Positions 56,343 through 64,000 of a DNA stretch of 64,000 bases are shown in pieces. The DNA comes from Pseudomonas syringae KCTC 12500. Lineage in GTDB: Bacteria; Pseudomonadota; Gammaproteobacteria; Pseudomonadales; Pseudomonadaceae. Made by a program: the position numbers and the translations under genes. The stretch is from NCBI RefSeq assembly GCF_000507185.2, contig NZ_AYTM02000002.1, positions 3,693,501 to 3,757,500 on the forward strand. The letters are read 5' to 3'. The first letter of the stretch is position 1; every line of letters starts with the position of its first letter. The notes below the pieces were generated by a model that saw only the letters and a list, made by a program, of their open reading frames with translations, was not told the DNA's origin and made no database searches.

Positions 56343-57281
56343 TCAGGTCTGAGTCAGATTGGCCAGTGCCCATTGTTCGGCACGGGTGACGCTCAGCCCT
56401 GATTTCGCGTTGTAGGTACTGGCGACGTCCCATGCCACGCCTCGGCCCATGGCAAAGACTGCCCGGTATTTGCGCAGATTGTCATCCGGCATTTCCGTCA
56501 GCTCGGCCTGCAACTGTGCAACACTCCATACGTGCCGCTCGATGTCGCGCCCCGTGACACGCTCCACAACATCGGCCAGCCCGGCGTAGGTCAATGTGTC
56601 GCCAGCGGTGTACACCACCTGATTCACGATGCGCGGCTCGTGCATCACGATGGCAGCAGTCAGCCTGCCAATGTCCTGTGTGGTGGTGACCGTGACGGCA
56701 GTATCGAGGCTGCCCAGCGCATTGATCCGCCCGCCTTGCAGATCGACGACACCGAACGCTGGCTCGAACAGGAAGCTTGTAAACATGCCGGTCGAAACGA
56801 TCACCCATTCGGTGCGCTGCTGGGCGCGCAGCTTTTCCCGCACATCGAGTTGCTCATCGAACAGATCCTGAGGGCTGCCCCGGCCGATAAGGTCGTAGTC
56901 AACGCCGAACTGCCAAGGCAGGTAGCGTTTTATGCCGGCCTTGAGCGCCGCATCCGTCAGTTTGCGTTGAGTGCCCTGGCCAGCGGCAAACCCCACACAA
57001 CTGATTACCGTGTCGTAGCGCGCCATGACAGCGGCAAGTTCGTCCACGGTGGCATCGGCCAGATCGGCTGTTTCGATGGCAATGCCCAGCGCGCGGACTT
57101 CTTCGATTTCCACACGCTTGGCAGGCGCCTGAGTACTCAATCTGCTCTGGCGTAGCAGCACGGCAATGCTCAAGCCATGTGCCCCGGCTTTCTCGACCAG
57201 CCCTCGCAACACAGCGAGCCCAAGCTCTCCTGCACCTATTACCAGAATGCGTTGTTTGACGTTTGCGTTATCGGCTTGCAT
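56343..57281 (-). CDS. NmrA-like family NAD(P)-binding oxidoreductase
   Basis: A 312-residue protein with an N-terminal Rossmann motif RILVIGAGELGLAVLRGL (about 11-28), of the NmrA/isoflavone-reductase-like atypical SDR family. Relatives are sensors or reductases of aromatic alcohols or quinones. The divergent HxlR regulator begins 48 bases away, so the two almost certainly share a promoter region and the regulator probably controls this gene. Confidence 0.82.
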   Translation of the reverse strand: MQADNANVKQRILVIGAGELGLAVLRGLVEKAGAHGLSIAVLLRQSRLSTQAPAKRVEIEEVRALGIAIETADLADATVDELAAVMARYDTVISCVGFAAGQGTQRKLTDAALKAGIKRYLPWQFGVDYDLIGRGSPQDLFDEQLDVREKLRAQQRTEWVIVSTGMFTSFLFEPAFGVVDLQGGRINALGSLDTAVTVTTTQDIGRLTAAIVMHEPRIVNQVVYTAGDTLTYAGLADVVERVTGRDIERHVWSVAQLQAELTEMPDDNLRKYRAVFAMGRGVAWDVASTYNAKSGLSVTRAEQWALANLTQT

Positions 57282-57329
57282 GGTGACCCCTTTGGACAGC
57301 CTTTCAATTCAGGCGGGAGAGATGCTGGC

Positions 57330-57773
57330 ATGCCTGTCGACATACAAAAAGTAGGCACATCGGTGATACCGGGCGGGCTGGACGCGCAGGAAGTGGTCAG
57401 ACGCTCCGAAGCGGCCTGTGCTGCGCTCAGCGATGATGAGGATGGTCTCAAGCGCGACATTCTCGGCCACGCCGGTAACCGATGGTCACTGGGCGTGGTA
57501 CATGCTCTTGGCGTCAGCAGCCCTTTGCGCCATGCCGAATTGCGCCGAAAGCTGCACGGTGTCACCCAGCGCATGCTCACTCATACCTTGCGCCAGCTTG
57601 AGCAGGACGGGCTGATCACCCGCCACGACTACCATGAGAAGCCGCTCAGGGTGGAATATTCGTTGACCGACCTGGGAATGGGGCTGCTGGTACAAATGAT
57701 TCCGCTGTGGACTTGGGTGATTGAAAATTCGGAGGCGTTCAGTGCGGCGCGAAATCGTTATCTGGACAGGTAA
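57330..57773 (+). CDS. HxlR family winged-helix transcriptional regulator
   Basis: A 147-residue regulator with a MarR-like winged helix of the HxlR class: GNRWSLGVVHALG, FAELRR-like RHAELRRKLHGVTQRMLTHTL, LEQDGLITRHDYHEKP. Many HxlR proteins respond to aldehydes or oxidants through a Cys; here the only Cys lies in the N-terminal extension (SEAACAAL, about residue 30), not far from the usual position. Start at 57330 with GGGAGAG. Probably controls the divergent NmrA gene. Confidence 0.85.
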   Translation: MPVDIQKVGTSVIPGGLDAQEVVRRSEAACAALSDDEDGLKRDILGHAGNRWSLGVVHALGVSSPLRHAELRRKLHGVTQRMLTHTLRQLEQDGLITRHDYHEKPLRVEYSLTDLGMGLLVQMIPLWTWVIENSEAFSAARNRYLDR

Positions 57774-57861
57774 AAGTGATGGCTGATGCGCCATCAACCC
57801 CTCGCCATTTTCCGCAGCGCCGCTTATCGTGCACGGATAATTCGCCAAGGGATGTGCACGC

Positions 57862-58353
57862 ATGAACTACGAAGAACAAAGTCAGGCCAACAGCGCACTG
57901 ATCACGCGCTTTTATGAGGCATTCGCGCAGCTGGATGCCGAGGCGATGAGTGCCTGCTACACCGATGACGTACTGTTCAGCGACCCTGCCTTTGGTGAGT
58001 TGCGCGGCGCTCAGGTCGGCGATATGTGGCGCATGCTGACTTCCCGGGCAAAGAATTTCTCGGTGGTCTTCGATCAGGTGCGGGCCGATGACCAGACTGG
58101 CAGTGCACACTGGGTGGCGACGTATCTGTTCAGTCAGACCGGGCGCACGGTGGTGAACGATATTCAGGCTCGCTTTGTGTTTCGTGATGGCAAGATCTGC
58201 GAGCATCGTGATCATTTCGATATGTGGCGCTGGTCGCGTCAGGCCCTGGGTTTGAAGGGCCTGTTGCTTGGCTGGACGCCTCTGGTGCGCAATGCCGTGA
58301 GCGCTCAGGCGCTCAAGGGGCTGAAAACCTTTTCAGAGAGCCGCCGTGCCTGA
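57862..58353 (+). CDS. Nuclear transport factor 2 / SnoaL-like protein
   Basis: A 163-residue cytoplasmic protein with the cone-shaped NTF2 fold, seen in [20 protein letters not shown] at the start, [11 protein letters not shown], and [18 protein letters not shown] near the end. Such proteins may be small ligand-binding or isomerase-like; no specific activity can be assigned. Its stop overlaps the GTG start of the GIY-YIG gene, so the two are coupled. Confidence 0.8.
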   Translation: MNYEEQSQANSALITRFYEAFAQLDAEAMSACYTDDVLFSDPAFGELRGAQVGDMWRMLTSRAKNFSVVFDQVRADDQTGSAHWVATYLFSQTGRTVVNDIQARFVFRDGKICEHRDHFDMWRWSRQALGLKGLLLGWTPLVRNAVSAQALKGLKTFSESRRA

Positions 58354-58687
58354 GGTCGCCAGCACTTCGAGTGCGTCGACTGCCGAACAGGTGGCCGGCA
58401 AACCCTGGTTTGTCTATCTGGTGCGCGCTGCCAACGGCGCGCTGTACTGTGGCATCAGTGATGATCCGCAGCGGCGGTTCGCTGCGCACCAGAGTGGCAA
58501 GGGCGCGCGCTTTTTCTCTTCGAGTCCGGCGATGGCACTGGTCTACGTTGAACAATGGCCCAGCAAGGGCGAGGCGTTACGCCACGAGCGGCTGATCAAG
58601 AAGCTCAGAAAAAGCGCTAAGGAGGCGTTGGCTGCCAGCTACGCAACGTCATCGATCCATGAGCGTGATGCCGTCCCATCAGTTTGA
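58346..58687 (+). CDS. GIY-YIG nuclease superfamily protein (UPF0213 type)
   Basis: A 113-residue protein with a single GIY-YIG domain of the YhbQ class: [17 protein letters not shown] (GIY-like and YIG-like strands), [18 protein letters not shown] with the catalytic Arg, and a C-terminal KLRK. Members may repair DNA or cut it; role unknown. GTG start at 58346 overlapping the NTF2 stop. Confidence 0.85.
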   Translation: MPEVASTSSASTAEQVAGKPWFVYLVRAANGALYCGISDDPQRRFAAHQSGKGARFFSSSPAMALVYVEQWPSKGEALRHERLIKKLRKSAKEALAASYATSSIHERDAVPSV

Positions 58688-58751
58688 GGCTGTGTGCGGG
58701 CAGGGTGGTGCGGGTTAAGCTGTATTTTTCCCACGTGCACAGAGGCCGAAC

Positions 58752-59684
58752 ATGTCCGAGTTGATCCTTCACCACTACCCCACGTCGCTGTTCGCCGAAA
58801 AAGCCCGTCTGATGCTGGGTTTCAAAGGCCTTGCATGGCGTTCGGTGACTATCCCTTCGATCATGCCCAAGCCTGACCTGACTGCATTGACGGGCGGCTA
58901 CCGCAGGACTCCGGTATTGCAGGCCGGTGCGGATATCTACTGTGACACGGCGCTCATGGCTCGGCGTCTGGAGCAGGAAAAAGCGTCGCCAGCGTTTTAC
59001 CCAAAGGGGCAGGAATTTACGGTTGTCGGCCTGGCCGCCTGGGCCGATTCGGTGTTGTTCATGCACGCCGTGAGCCTGGTGTTTCAGCCAGAATCAATGG
59101 CTGTGCGCTTTGCCAAGGTGCCGCCAGACGCCGCCAAGGCGTTCGTGGCTGACCGTTCGACGCTGTTCAACGGCGGTACGGCGTCGCGCCCGCCTGTGGA
59201 GCAGGTCAAACACCAATGGCCTACCCTGATGTCGCGCCTGGAGCTGCAACTTTCGCACGGCGGTGACTTCCTGTTCGGCATACCGTCGATTGCCGATTTC
59301 TCGGTCGCCCACACATTGTGGTTTCTCAAGCAGACGCCGGTCACCGCACCCTTTGTCGATGATTATCCGAGTGTCAGGGCCTGGCTCGATCGCGTTCTGG
59401 GTTTTGGTCATGGCACGTTCAGCGACCTGAGCTCGGCAGAGGCCATCGAAATCGCCAGAAACGCTACGCCTGCGCCATTGCCCGCTGAAGCTCTCGTCGA
59501 TCCAAACGGCTTCAAGGTGGGTGAAAAGGTCGCGGTTTCTGCAGTCGACTATGGCGTCGAAGCAGTTGAGGGCGAGCTGGTATTTAGCGGCCGCGAAGAG
59601 CTGATCCTGCGCCGCGAGGACGAGCGTGCAGGCGTCGTGCACGTACATTTCCCGAGAATGGGTTATCGGATCGAGAAGCGCTGA
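58752..59684 (+). CDS. Glutathione S-transferase family protein with extra C-terminal domain
   Basis: A 310-residue protein: thioredoxin-fold GST N-domain (1-80; HHYPTSLFAEKARLMLG with the catalytic Ser region, TPVLQ, DTALMARRLE), a helical GST C-domain (about 90-215; GIPSIADFSVAH), and an additional C-terminal domain (about 230-310) rich in beta-strands. The last part is unlike standard GSTs of about 220 residues. Substrate unknown. Single gene, closely preceded by the GIY-YIG gene. Confidence 0.82.
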   Translation: MSELILHHYPTSLFAEKARLMLGFKGLAWRSVTIPSIMPKPDLTALTGGYRRTPVLQAGADIYCDTALMARRLEQEKASPAFYPKGQEFTVVGLAAWADSVLFMHAVSLVFQPESMAVRFAKVPPDAAKAFVADRSTLFNGGTASRPPVEQVKHQWPTLMSRLELQLSHGGDFLFGIPSIADFSVAHTLWFLKQTPVTAPFVDDYPSVRAWLDRVLGFGHGTFSDLSSAEAIEIARNATPAPLPAEALVDPNGFKVGEKVAVSAVDYGVEAVEGELVFSGREELILRREDERAGVVHVHFPRMGYRIEKR

Positions 59685-59713
59685 GGTTCAACGATGCTCT
59701 ACGTCGCACGGAC

Positions 59714-59737
59714 GACGCAGAGCATTGGCACGATAGT
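59714..59737. repeat. Dispersed two-hairpin repeat, internally deleted copy D
   Basis: GACGCAGAGC of the first hairpin joined directly to ATTGGCACGATAGT of the second. The break falls at the GAGC shared by both halves, which suggests deletion by short-repeat recombination. Lies between the convergent GST and glutaredoxin genes. Confidence 0.7.
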
Positions 59738-59745
59738 CTGGCGGG

Positions 59746-60096
59746 CTACTTCAATGCCGCCAGTATCTGATCCGGGTCAAACCCCCGGATCAGTGTGCCG
59801 TTGACGTCGATCAGCGGGATGCCTCTGCCGCCCAGCGCTTCATACGCCTTGCGGCCTTCTTCCGACTTCTCGATGTCGAACTCCTGATACGCAATCCCCT
59901 TGCTGTCCAGAAAACGCCGGGTCTGCTTGCAATAGCCGCACCAGTCGGTGGCGTACATCACCACTTTTGCCTGGCTGTAGCTCTGTGCGACGTCTGCCGA
60001 GGGCGGGTTGATGAAGTTCTCGATCCTGCCCCAGTTTTGATAAATCACCACCACCAGCATGATCAGGGCAAACTTCTTCAGGGTGCGCAGCAGCAT
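59746..60096 (-). CDS. Membrane-anchored glutaredoxin family protein
   Basis: A 116-residue protein with one N-terminal membrane helix (about 5-23) and a glutaredoxin fold carrying the active-site CGYC (residues about 53-56, in YATDWCGYCKQTRRF) and the cis-Pro region GRGIPLIDVNG. The anchor suggests the domain works at the membrane surface. It lies 5 bases downstream of yejK and is probably in one operon with it. Confidence 0.85.
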   Translation of the reverse strand: MLLRTLKKFALIMLVVVIYQNWGRIENFINPPSADVAQSYSQAKVVMYATDWCGYCKQTRRFLDSKGIAYQEFDIEKSEEGRKAYEALGGRGIPLIDVNGTLIRGFDPDQILAALK

Positions 60097-60101
60097 GTCG
60101 G

Positions 60102-61103
60102 TTACCGTCGCTTCAACTGGTCGGTTAGCTGCGTCGGCAGCCCTTTGATGATCAGGGTGCCGGCGGTTTCGTCGTATTCGATCTTGTCGCCCAGCAGGTG
60201 CGCTTCAAAACTGATCGACAGGCCTTCTGCGCGGCCGGTGAAGCGGCGGAACTGGCTGAGGGTGCGCTTATCCGCCGGTATTTCCGGCGACAGGCCGTAG
60301 TCCTTGTTGCGAATGTGATCATAGAAGGCGCGCGGACGATCTTCGTCGATGAGTTCGGACAGCTCCTCCAGGCCCATCGGTTCGCCCATCTTGCTTTGAC
60401 TGCTGGCGTAGTCGACCAGGGTCTTGGTCTTCTCGCGGGCCGACTCTTCAGGCAGGTCTTCGCTTTCCACGAAATCACTGAACGCCTTGAGCAGGGTACG
60501 GGTTTCGCCGGGCCCATCCACGCCTTCCTGGCAACCGATGAAGTCGCGGAAGTACTCGGAAACCTTCTTGCCGTTCTTGCCCTTGATGAACGAGATGTAT
60601 TGCTTGGACTGCTTGTTGTTCTGCCATTCGGAAATATTGATCCGGGCAGCGAGGTGCAACTGGCCAAGGTCCAGGTGTCGGGACGGGGTCACGTCCAGCT
60701 CGGCATTCACTGCCACGCCTTCGCTGTGGTGCAGCAGGGCGATGGCCAGGTAGTCGGTCATGCCTTGCTGATAATGGGCGAACAGCACGTGGCCACCCAC
60801 TGAAAGATTGGATTCTTCCATGAGCTTTTGCAGATGCTCGACAGCCACCCTTGAGAACGCAGTGAAGTCGCTGCCACCGTCGATATATTCTTTGAGCCAG
60901 CCGCTGAAAGGGTGCGCGCCGGACTCGGGATGGAACAGGCCCCATGCCTTGCCCTGTTTGGCGTTGTAGCTTTCGTTGAGGTCGGCCAGCATGTTCTCGA
61001 TGGCCTGGGACTCAGCGAGTTCGGAGTCGCGTGCATGGAGAACAGCGGGCGTACCGTCGGGTTTCTTCTCGATCAGGTGGACGATGCAGTGACGGATCGG
61101 CAT
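60102..61103 (-). CDS. yejK: Nucleoid-associated protein YejK/NdpA
   Basis: A 333-residue DNA-binding protein of the YejK/NdpA family, nearly the same length as E. coli YejK (335). The start [17 protein letters not shown] is chosen at 61103; the frame is open to 61352 but upstream residues look like noise. [19 protein letters not shown] and [14 protein letters not shown] are conserved blocks. Helps package the nucleoid; exact role unclear. Divergent from the HU gene. Confidence 0.92.
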   Translation of the reverse strand: MPIRHCIVHLIEKKPDGTPAVLHARDSELAESQAIENMLADLNESYNAKQGKAWGLFHPESGAHPFSGWLKEYIDGGSDFTAFSRVAVEHLQKLMEESNLSVGGHVLFAHYQQGMTDYLAIALLHHSEGVAVNAELDVTPSRHLDLGQLHLAARINISEWQNNKQSKQYISFIKGKNGKKVSEYFRDFIGCQEGVDGPGETRTLLKAFSDFVESEDLPEESAREKTKTLVDYASSQSKMGEPMGLEELSELIDEDRPRAFYDHIRNKDYGLSPEIPADKRTLSQFRRFTGRAEGLSISFEAHLLGDKIEYDETAGTLIIKGLPTQLTDQLKRR

Positions 61104-61496
61104 GGGCTTCTCGGCTGAAAAAGGTGAAGAGCGTGCAGCTCGTTGCAAGATGCCCAGTGTAACGCACGCATGCGCCTGATGGCCCCGGACGGGCTGGTTT
61201 TCGCCAGCAGCGAGTGTTTGCTGGGTGTTTTTTGTGCAATTAGCATTAAAACCTGACCAAAAGGATAGGTAGAGGCGGATATTTGCCCGGCTCTGTGCTA
61301 GTTTTGCCCGGTCTTGCGCACTTAGCGCGTCAAGCGTGCAGTTAGCGCACACGTAGGTCGAACCATTACCCGGTTTCAGTATCTACACTTTCGCGATTAA
61401 TCGTGGCTGCTAGCGGGTGGCCAGGTTCATTGCCTGGCCACGGGCCGACGTTGCGCTCTGCAATCCAAATGAATTTGATAGGGAAGGAACACCACC
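61104..61496. other. Divergent intergenic region yejK/HU gene
   Basis: 393 bases without a gene between two nucleoid-protein genes. It has repeated AGCGC motifs around 61315-61350 and is likely to hold both promoters, but no -35/-10 pair stands out. Confidence 0.45.
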
Positions 61497-61778
61497 ATGG
61501 CTCTTACTAAAGACCAATTGATCGCCGATATCGCTGAAGCTATCGACGCGCCAAAAACCACCGCGCGTAATGCTCTTGAGCAATTGGGCCAAATTGTTGC
61601 CGACCAATTGGAAAACGGCGTGGAAATCACTTTGCCAGGTATCGGCAAACTGAAAGTTGCAGAGCGTCCGGCTCGCACTGGCCGCAACCCTTCGACTGGC
61701 GCTGCCATCGAAATCGCTGCCAAGAAAGTTATCAAGTTCGTTCCAGCCAAAGTGCTGACCGACTCGATCAACAAGTAA
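61497..61778 (+). CDS. HU family DNA-binding protein
   Basis: A 93-residue histone-like protein that bends DNA. It has the HU fold, with GIGKLKVAERPARTGRNPSTG in the beta-arm carrying the intercalating Pro (RNP) and helix-forming N-terminus MALTKDQLIADIAEAI. The place between yejK and valS resembles the hupN locus of P. putida, so it may be HupN. A GGAAGGAA ribosome site precedes the ATG and a strong terminator follows. Confidence 0.93.
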   Translation: MALTKDQLIADIAEAIDAPKTTARNALEQLGQIVADQLENGVEITLPGIGKLKVAERPARTGRNPSTGAAIEIAAKKVIKFVPAKVLTDSINK

Positions 61779-61794
61779 GCAACCGCTTGCTGTG

Positions 61795-61832
61795 AAAAAG
61801 CCGTGCACCGGTTAACCGGGCACGGCTTTTTT
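61795..61832 (+). terminator. Rho-independent terminator of the HU gene
   Basis: AAAAAGCCGTGC pairs with GCACGGCTTTTT, followed by further T; ACCGGTTAACCG in the loop forms a second perfect hairpin. Begins 16 bases after the stop. Confidence 0.93.
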
Positions 61833-61854
61833 GTGGGCGCTTGGTTCTGCGGAC

Positions 61855-61956
61855 GTCTATCGTTTCTCACGCTCCGCGTGGGACCGCCGTTCGTGACGCT
61901 GTGCGGCACATGGCTGAGCCGCACTGCATACTCTGGACCGGACGCCGAGCGTCCGC
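61855..61956. repeat. Dispersed two-hairpin repeat, copy E (reversed) with an extra hairpin
   Basis: Read on the minus strand: GTCACGAACGGCGG, CCCACGCGGAGCGTGAGA and CGATAG (61857-61905), plus a separate GGACGC-N3-GCGTCC hairpin at 61940-61954. Located between the convergent HU and rlmF genes. Confidence 0.7.
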
Positions 61957-61966
61957 AGCATGCCAG

Positions 61967-62953
61967 TCAAAACTGTGCGCGTTGAGCCTTGTCGAGAAAC
62001 GTCCAGGCCACAAAACGGCTTTGCTTCTGGCCTTGGCCCATTTCCACTACCTTCACTTCAAGTACGCCGGCTTTTTTCAGGGCGCTCTGGATCGGCGGCA
62101 GGTTGGAGGCCTTGGACACCAGTGTGCTGAACCATGCCACCTGGCTCGGCAGCAAGGCGCTTTCCTGGATCAGTTGGGTCACGAAGCCGATCTCGCCGCC
62201 GTCGCACCACAACTCTTGTGACTGGCCGCCGAAATTGAGCACCGGCAGCTTGCGCTTGGGATCAGCCTTGCCCAGCGCGCGCCACTTGCGCTGGCTGCCA
62301 CGCTGCGCTTCTTCCAGCGAGGCATGGAAGGGCGGGTTGCAGAGGCTGACGTGGAAGCGTTCGCTGCTGTCGAGCAGCCCGAGCAGGATCTGCTTGCGAT
62401 TGCCCTGCTGGCGCACGCTGATGGCCTTGCTGAGGCCGTTAGCCTTCACAATCGTAGTGGCTGCGGCGATGGCGGTGCTGTCGATGTCCGAACCCACGAA
62501 CTGCCAGCCATAGTCGCTATGCCCCAGCAACGGGTAGATGCAATTGGCGCCAGTGCCGATGTCCAGCGCCTTGATGGAGGCGCCGCGTGGTATCACGCCT
62601 TCGTTATCGTCGGCCAGCAGGTCGGCAAGGAAGTGCAGATAGTCCGCACGCCCCGGAATCGGCGGGCACAGGTAATCGGCCGGAATGTCCCAATGGGCGA
62701 TGCCATAGAACGCTTTGAGCAGCGCGCGGTTGAACACCCGTACCGCCTGCGGATTGGCGAAGTCGATGCTTTCCTTGCCGTAAGGATTGAGGATCACGAA
62801 CGCTGCCAGCTCGGGGCTGGATTTGATCAGCTTCGCAAAGTCGTACTGGCCCTGATGCCGATTGCGCGGGTGCAAGGTGGCCTTTTCACGCGGCGCAGCA
62901 GGTTTGGCTGGCCGCTGAGGCTTCTTGCGCGGTGGTTTGCGGGTATCGGTCAT
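61967..62953 (-). CDS. rlmF: 23S rRNA (adenine(1618)-N(6))-methyltransferase RlmF
   Basis: A 328-residue SAM-dependent methyltransferase of A1618 in 23S rRNA. A basic N-terminal tail (about 1-30, Lys/Arg/Pro-rich) may touch RNA. Conserved: [13 protein letters not shown], the SAM site [16 protein letters not shown], and the catalytic NPPF (in [10 protein letters not shown]). The start at 62953 is preferred to 63004. Upstream is the 15-bp inverted repeat. Confidence 0.92.
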   Translation of the reverse strand: MTDTRKPPRKKPQRPAKPAAPREKATLHPRNRHQGQYDFAKLIKSSPELAAFVILNPYGKESIDFANPQAVRVFNRALLKAFYGIAHWDIPADYLCPPIPGRADYLHFLADLLADDNEGVIPRGASIKALDIGTGANCIYPLLGHSDYGWQFVGSDIDSTAIAAATTIVKANGLSKAISVRQQGNRKQILLGLLDSSERFHVSLCNPPFHASLEEAQRGSQRKWRALGKADPKRKLPVLNFGGQSQELWCDGGEIGFVTQLIQESALLPSQVAWFSTLVSKASNLPPIQSALKKAGVLEVKVVEMGQGQKQSRFVAWTFLDKAQRAQF

Positions 62954-62989
62954 GGATTCGATTGTCAGCCGTGAGGTTGAGTTGCCTGG

Positions 62990-63048
62990 CTTATTCGCGA
63001 GCAAGCGCAGCGTCGCCTTTGGCGTAGTACGCGTTGCTCGCGAATAAG
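62990..63048. repeat. REP-like 15-bp perfect inverted repeat
   Basis: CTTATTCGCGAGCAA (62990-63004) pairs with TTGCTCGCGAATAAG (63034-63048); the inner part continues the stem as GCG and TCGCC-TTT-GGCG. This TTCGCGAGCAA motif is a common Pseudomonas REP. It lies between valS and rlmF. Confidence 0.8.
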
Positions 63049-63070
63049 TCAGTACAGAAGTTCAGATAAC

Positions 63071-63101
63071 AAAAAGCCAGCCCATGATCGGGCTGGCTTT
63101 T
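63071..63101 (-). terminator. Rho-independent terminator of valS
   Basis: AAAAGCCAGCCC (63072-63083) pairs with GGGCTGGCTTTT (63090-63101) around ATGATC; on the minus strand the stem runs into a T-run. About 10 bases past the valS stop. Confidence 0.92.
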
Positions 63102-63110
63102 CTGGCCACC

Positions 63111-64000
63111 TTACAGGCTGGCGATGCGTGCGTGTTGCTCGGCCAGCTTGCCCAGCGCCTGTTCGGCTTCGGTCAGCTTGGCGCGTTCCTTGGCGATGAC
63201 TTCAGGCGGTGCCTTGTCGACGAAGGCGGCGTTGGACAGCTTGCCGCCGACGCGTTGCACTTCGCCTTGCAGGCGCTGGATTTCCTTGTCCAGGCGCGCC
63301 AGCTCGGCCCCTTTGTCGATCAACCCGGCCATTGGCACCAGCACTTCCATGTCACCGACCAGCGCGGTGGCGGACAGCGGTGCTTCTGCGCCTTCGGTCA
63401 GTACGGTCATGGATTCGAGCTTGGCGAGCTTCTTGAGCAGGTAATCGTTTTCGCTCAAACGACGCTGATCTTCGGCGCTGACGTTTTTGAGGAACAGTTG
63501 CAGCGGCTTGCCCGGACCGATGTTCATCTCGCCACGGATGTTACGCACGGCGAGCATCAGGCCCTTGAGCCATTCGATGTCGTCTTCGGCGGCCTGATCG
63601 ATGCGTGCTTCATTGGCCACCGGCCAGGGTTGCAGCATGATGGTCTTGCCTTGCGCACCGGCCAGCGGCGCGAGGCGCTGCCAGATTTCTTCGGTGATGA
63701 ACGGCATGAACGGGTGCGCAAGACGCAACGCGACTTCCAGAACGCGAACCAGCGTGCGGCGTGTGCCGCGCTGACGCTCGACCGGCGCTGTTTCGTCCCA
63801 GAGTACGGGTTTGGACAGCTCCAGATACCAGTCGCAATACTGGTTCCAGATGAACTCGTACAACGCCTGGGCGGCGAGGTCGAAGCGGAACTGGTCCAGC
63901 TGGCGGGTCACTTCGGCTTCGGTGCGTTGCAACTGCGAGATGATCCAGCGATCAGCCAGCGACAGTTCGACCGCTTCGCCGTTCTGACCGCAGTCTTCGC
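63111..64000 (-). CDS. valS: Valyl-tRNA synthetase, C-terminal part (5' end outside window)
   Basis: About 296 codons of the C-terminal end of a class I aminoacyl-tRNA synthetase that charges tRNA-Val. The frame is open to the right edge, where it reads [18 protein letters not shown] before [10 protein letters not shown]. It shows the anticodon-binding domain ([36 protein letters not shown]) and the terminal coiled coil typical of ValS ([15 protein letters not shown] to the end). Catalytic domains lie outside the window. Confidence 0.95.
   Translation of the reverse strand, partial: EDCGQNGEAVELSLADRWIISQLQRTEAEVTRQLDQFRFDLAAQALYEFIWNQYCDWYLELSKPVLWDETAPVERQRGTRRTLVRVLEVALRLAHPFMPFITEEIWQRLAPLAGAQGKTIMLQPWPVANEARIDQAAEDDIEWLKGLMLAVRNIRGEMNIGPGKPLQLFLKNVSAEDQRRLSENDYLLKKLAKLESMTVLTEGAEAPLSATALVGDMEVLVPMAGLIDKGAELARLDKEIQRLQGEVQRVGGKLSNAAFVDKAPPEVIAKERAKLTEAEQALGKLAEQHARIASL

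Overview
The window reads as chromosome of a Pseudomonas syringae-group bacterium. The evidence is a complete, one-directional alginate operon in the canonical order (algD-alg8-alg44-algK-algE-algG-algX-algL-algI-algJ-algF-algA), Pseudomonas-type families (DUF3509, DUF3649/PepSY/DUF3325, the aapJQMP amino-acid transporter), dense high-GC coding on both strands, and Pseudomonas-style REP palindromes between genes. No phage, insertion sequence, tRNA, rRNA or CRISPR was seen.

Layout. 1-5.4 kb: 3'-truncated wecB; a yebG SOS gene with a textbook LexA box; psiE; a YXWGXW-type lipoprotein; a DUF3509 protein; an HPF/RaiA ribosome-hibernation factor. 5.6-12.2 kb: a ferric-citrate-type iron locus, with fecI-fecR-fecA on the minus strand and a divergent DUF3649-PepSY-DUF3325 membrane operon sharing a Fur box. 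12.2-16.1 kb: an AraC regulator beside an EamA exporter, a GhrB-type 2-hydroxyacid dehydrogenase, and a LysR regulator. 16.3-21.1 kb: an AaeXAB-like efflux operon with its own outer-membrane lipoprotein. 21.1-22.5 kb: a short-chain dehydrogenase and a small membrane protein. 22.7-25.5 kb: an orphan RHS/TccC-type toxin whose variable C-terminus looks like a TcdA/TcdB-like glycosyltransferase. 25.6-42.5 kb: the alginate operon with an AlgU-type promoter and a leader of about 475 nt. 42.8-50.3 kb: yaaA, a degenerate NodB-like protein, phoH, moaC-moaD-moaE, rhlB and an esterase. 50.4-54.9 kb: aapJQMP behind a candidate sigma-54 promoter, with a +1 frameshift in aapP. 55-64 kb: a CynX-type MFS, a divergent NmrA/HxlR pair, an NTF2-like protein, a GIY-YIG protein, a glutathione S-transferase, a membrane-anchored glutaredoxin with yejK, an HU protein, rlmF and the 3' part of valS.

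The alginate genes form one pathway. AlgA and AlgD make GDP-mannuronate; Alg8/Alg44 polymerise it; AlgK, AlgX, AlgG and AlgL guide, epimerise and edit it in the periplasm; AlgI, AlgJ and AlgF (with AlgX) acetylate it; AlgE exports it. The FecIRA set senses and imports ferric siderophore or citrate, and the divergent PepSY operon is a plausible iron-release or reduction partner.

The most unusual items are the orphan TccC-like protein with a glycosyltransferase tail, the aapP frameshift, a NodB-fold protein lacking key metal ligands, and several dispersed repeat families: two-hairpin elements, inverted heptad arrays, and a REP doublet inside the alginate operon.
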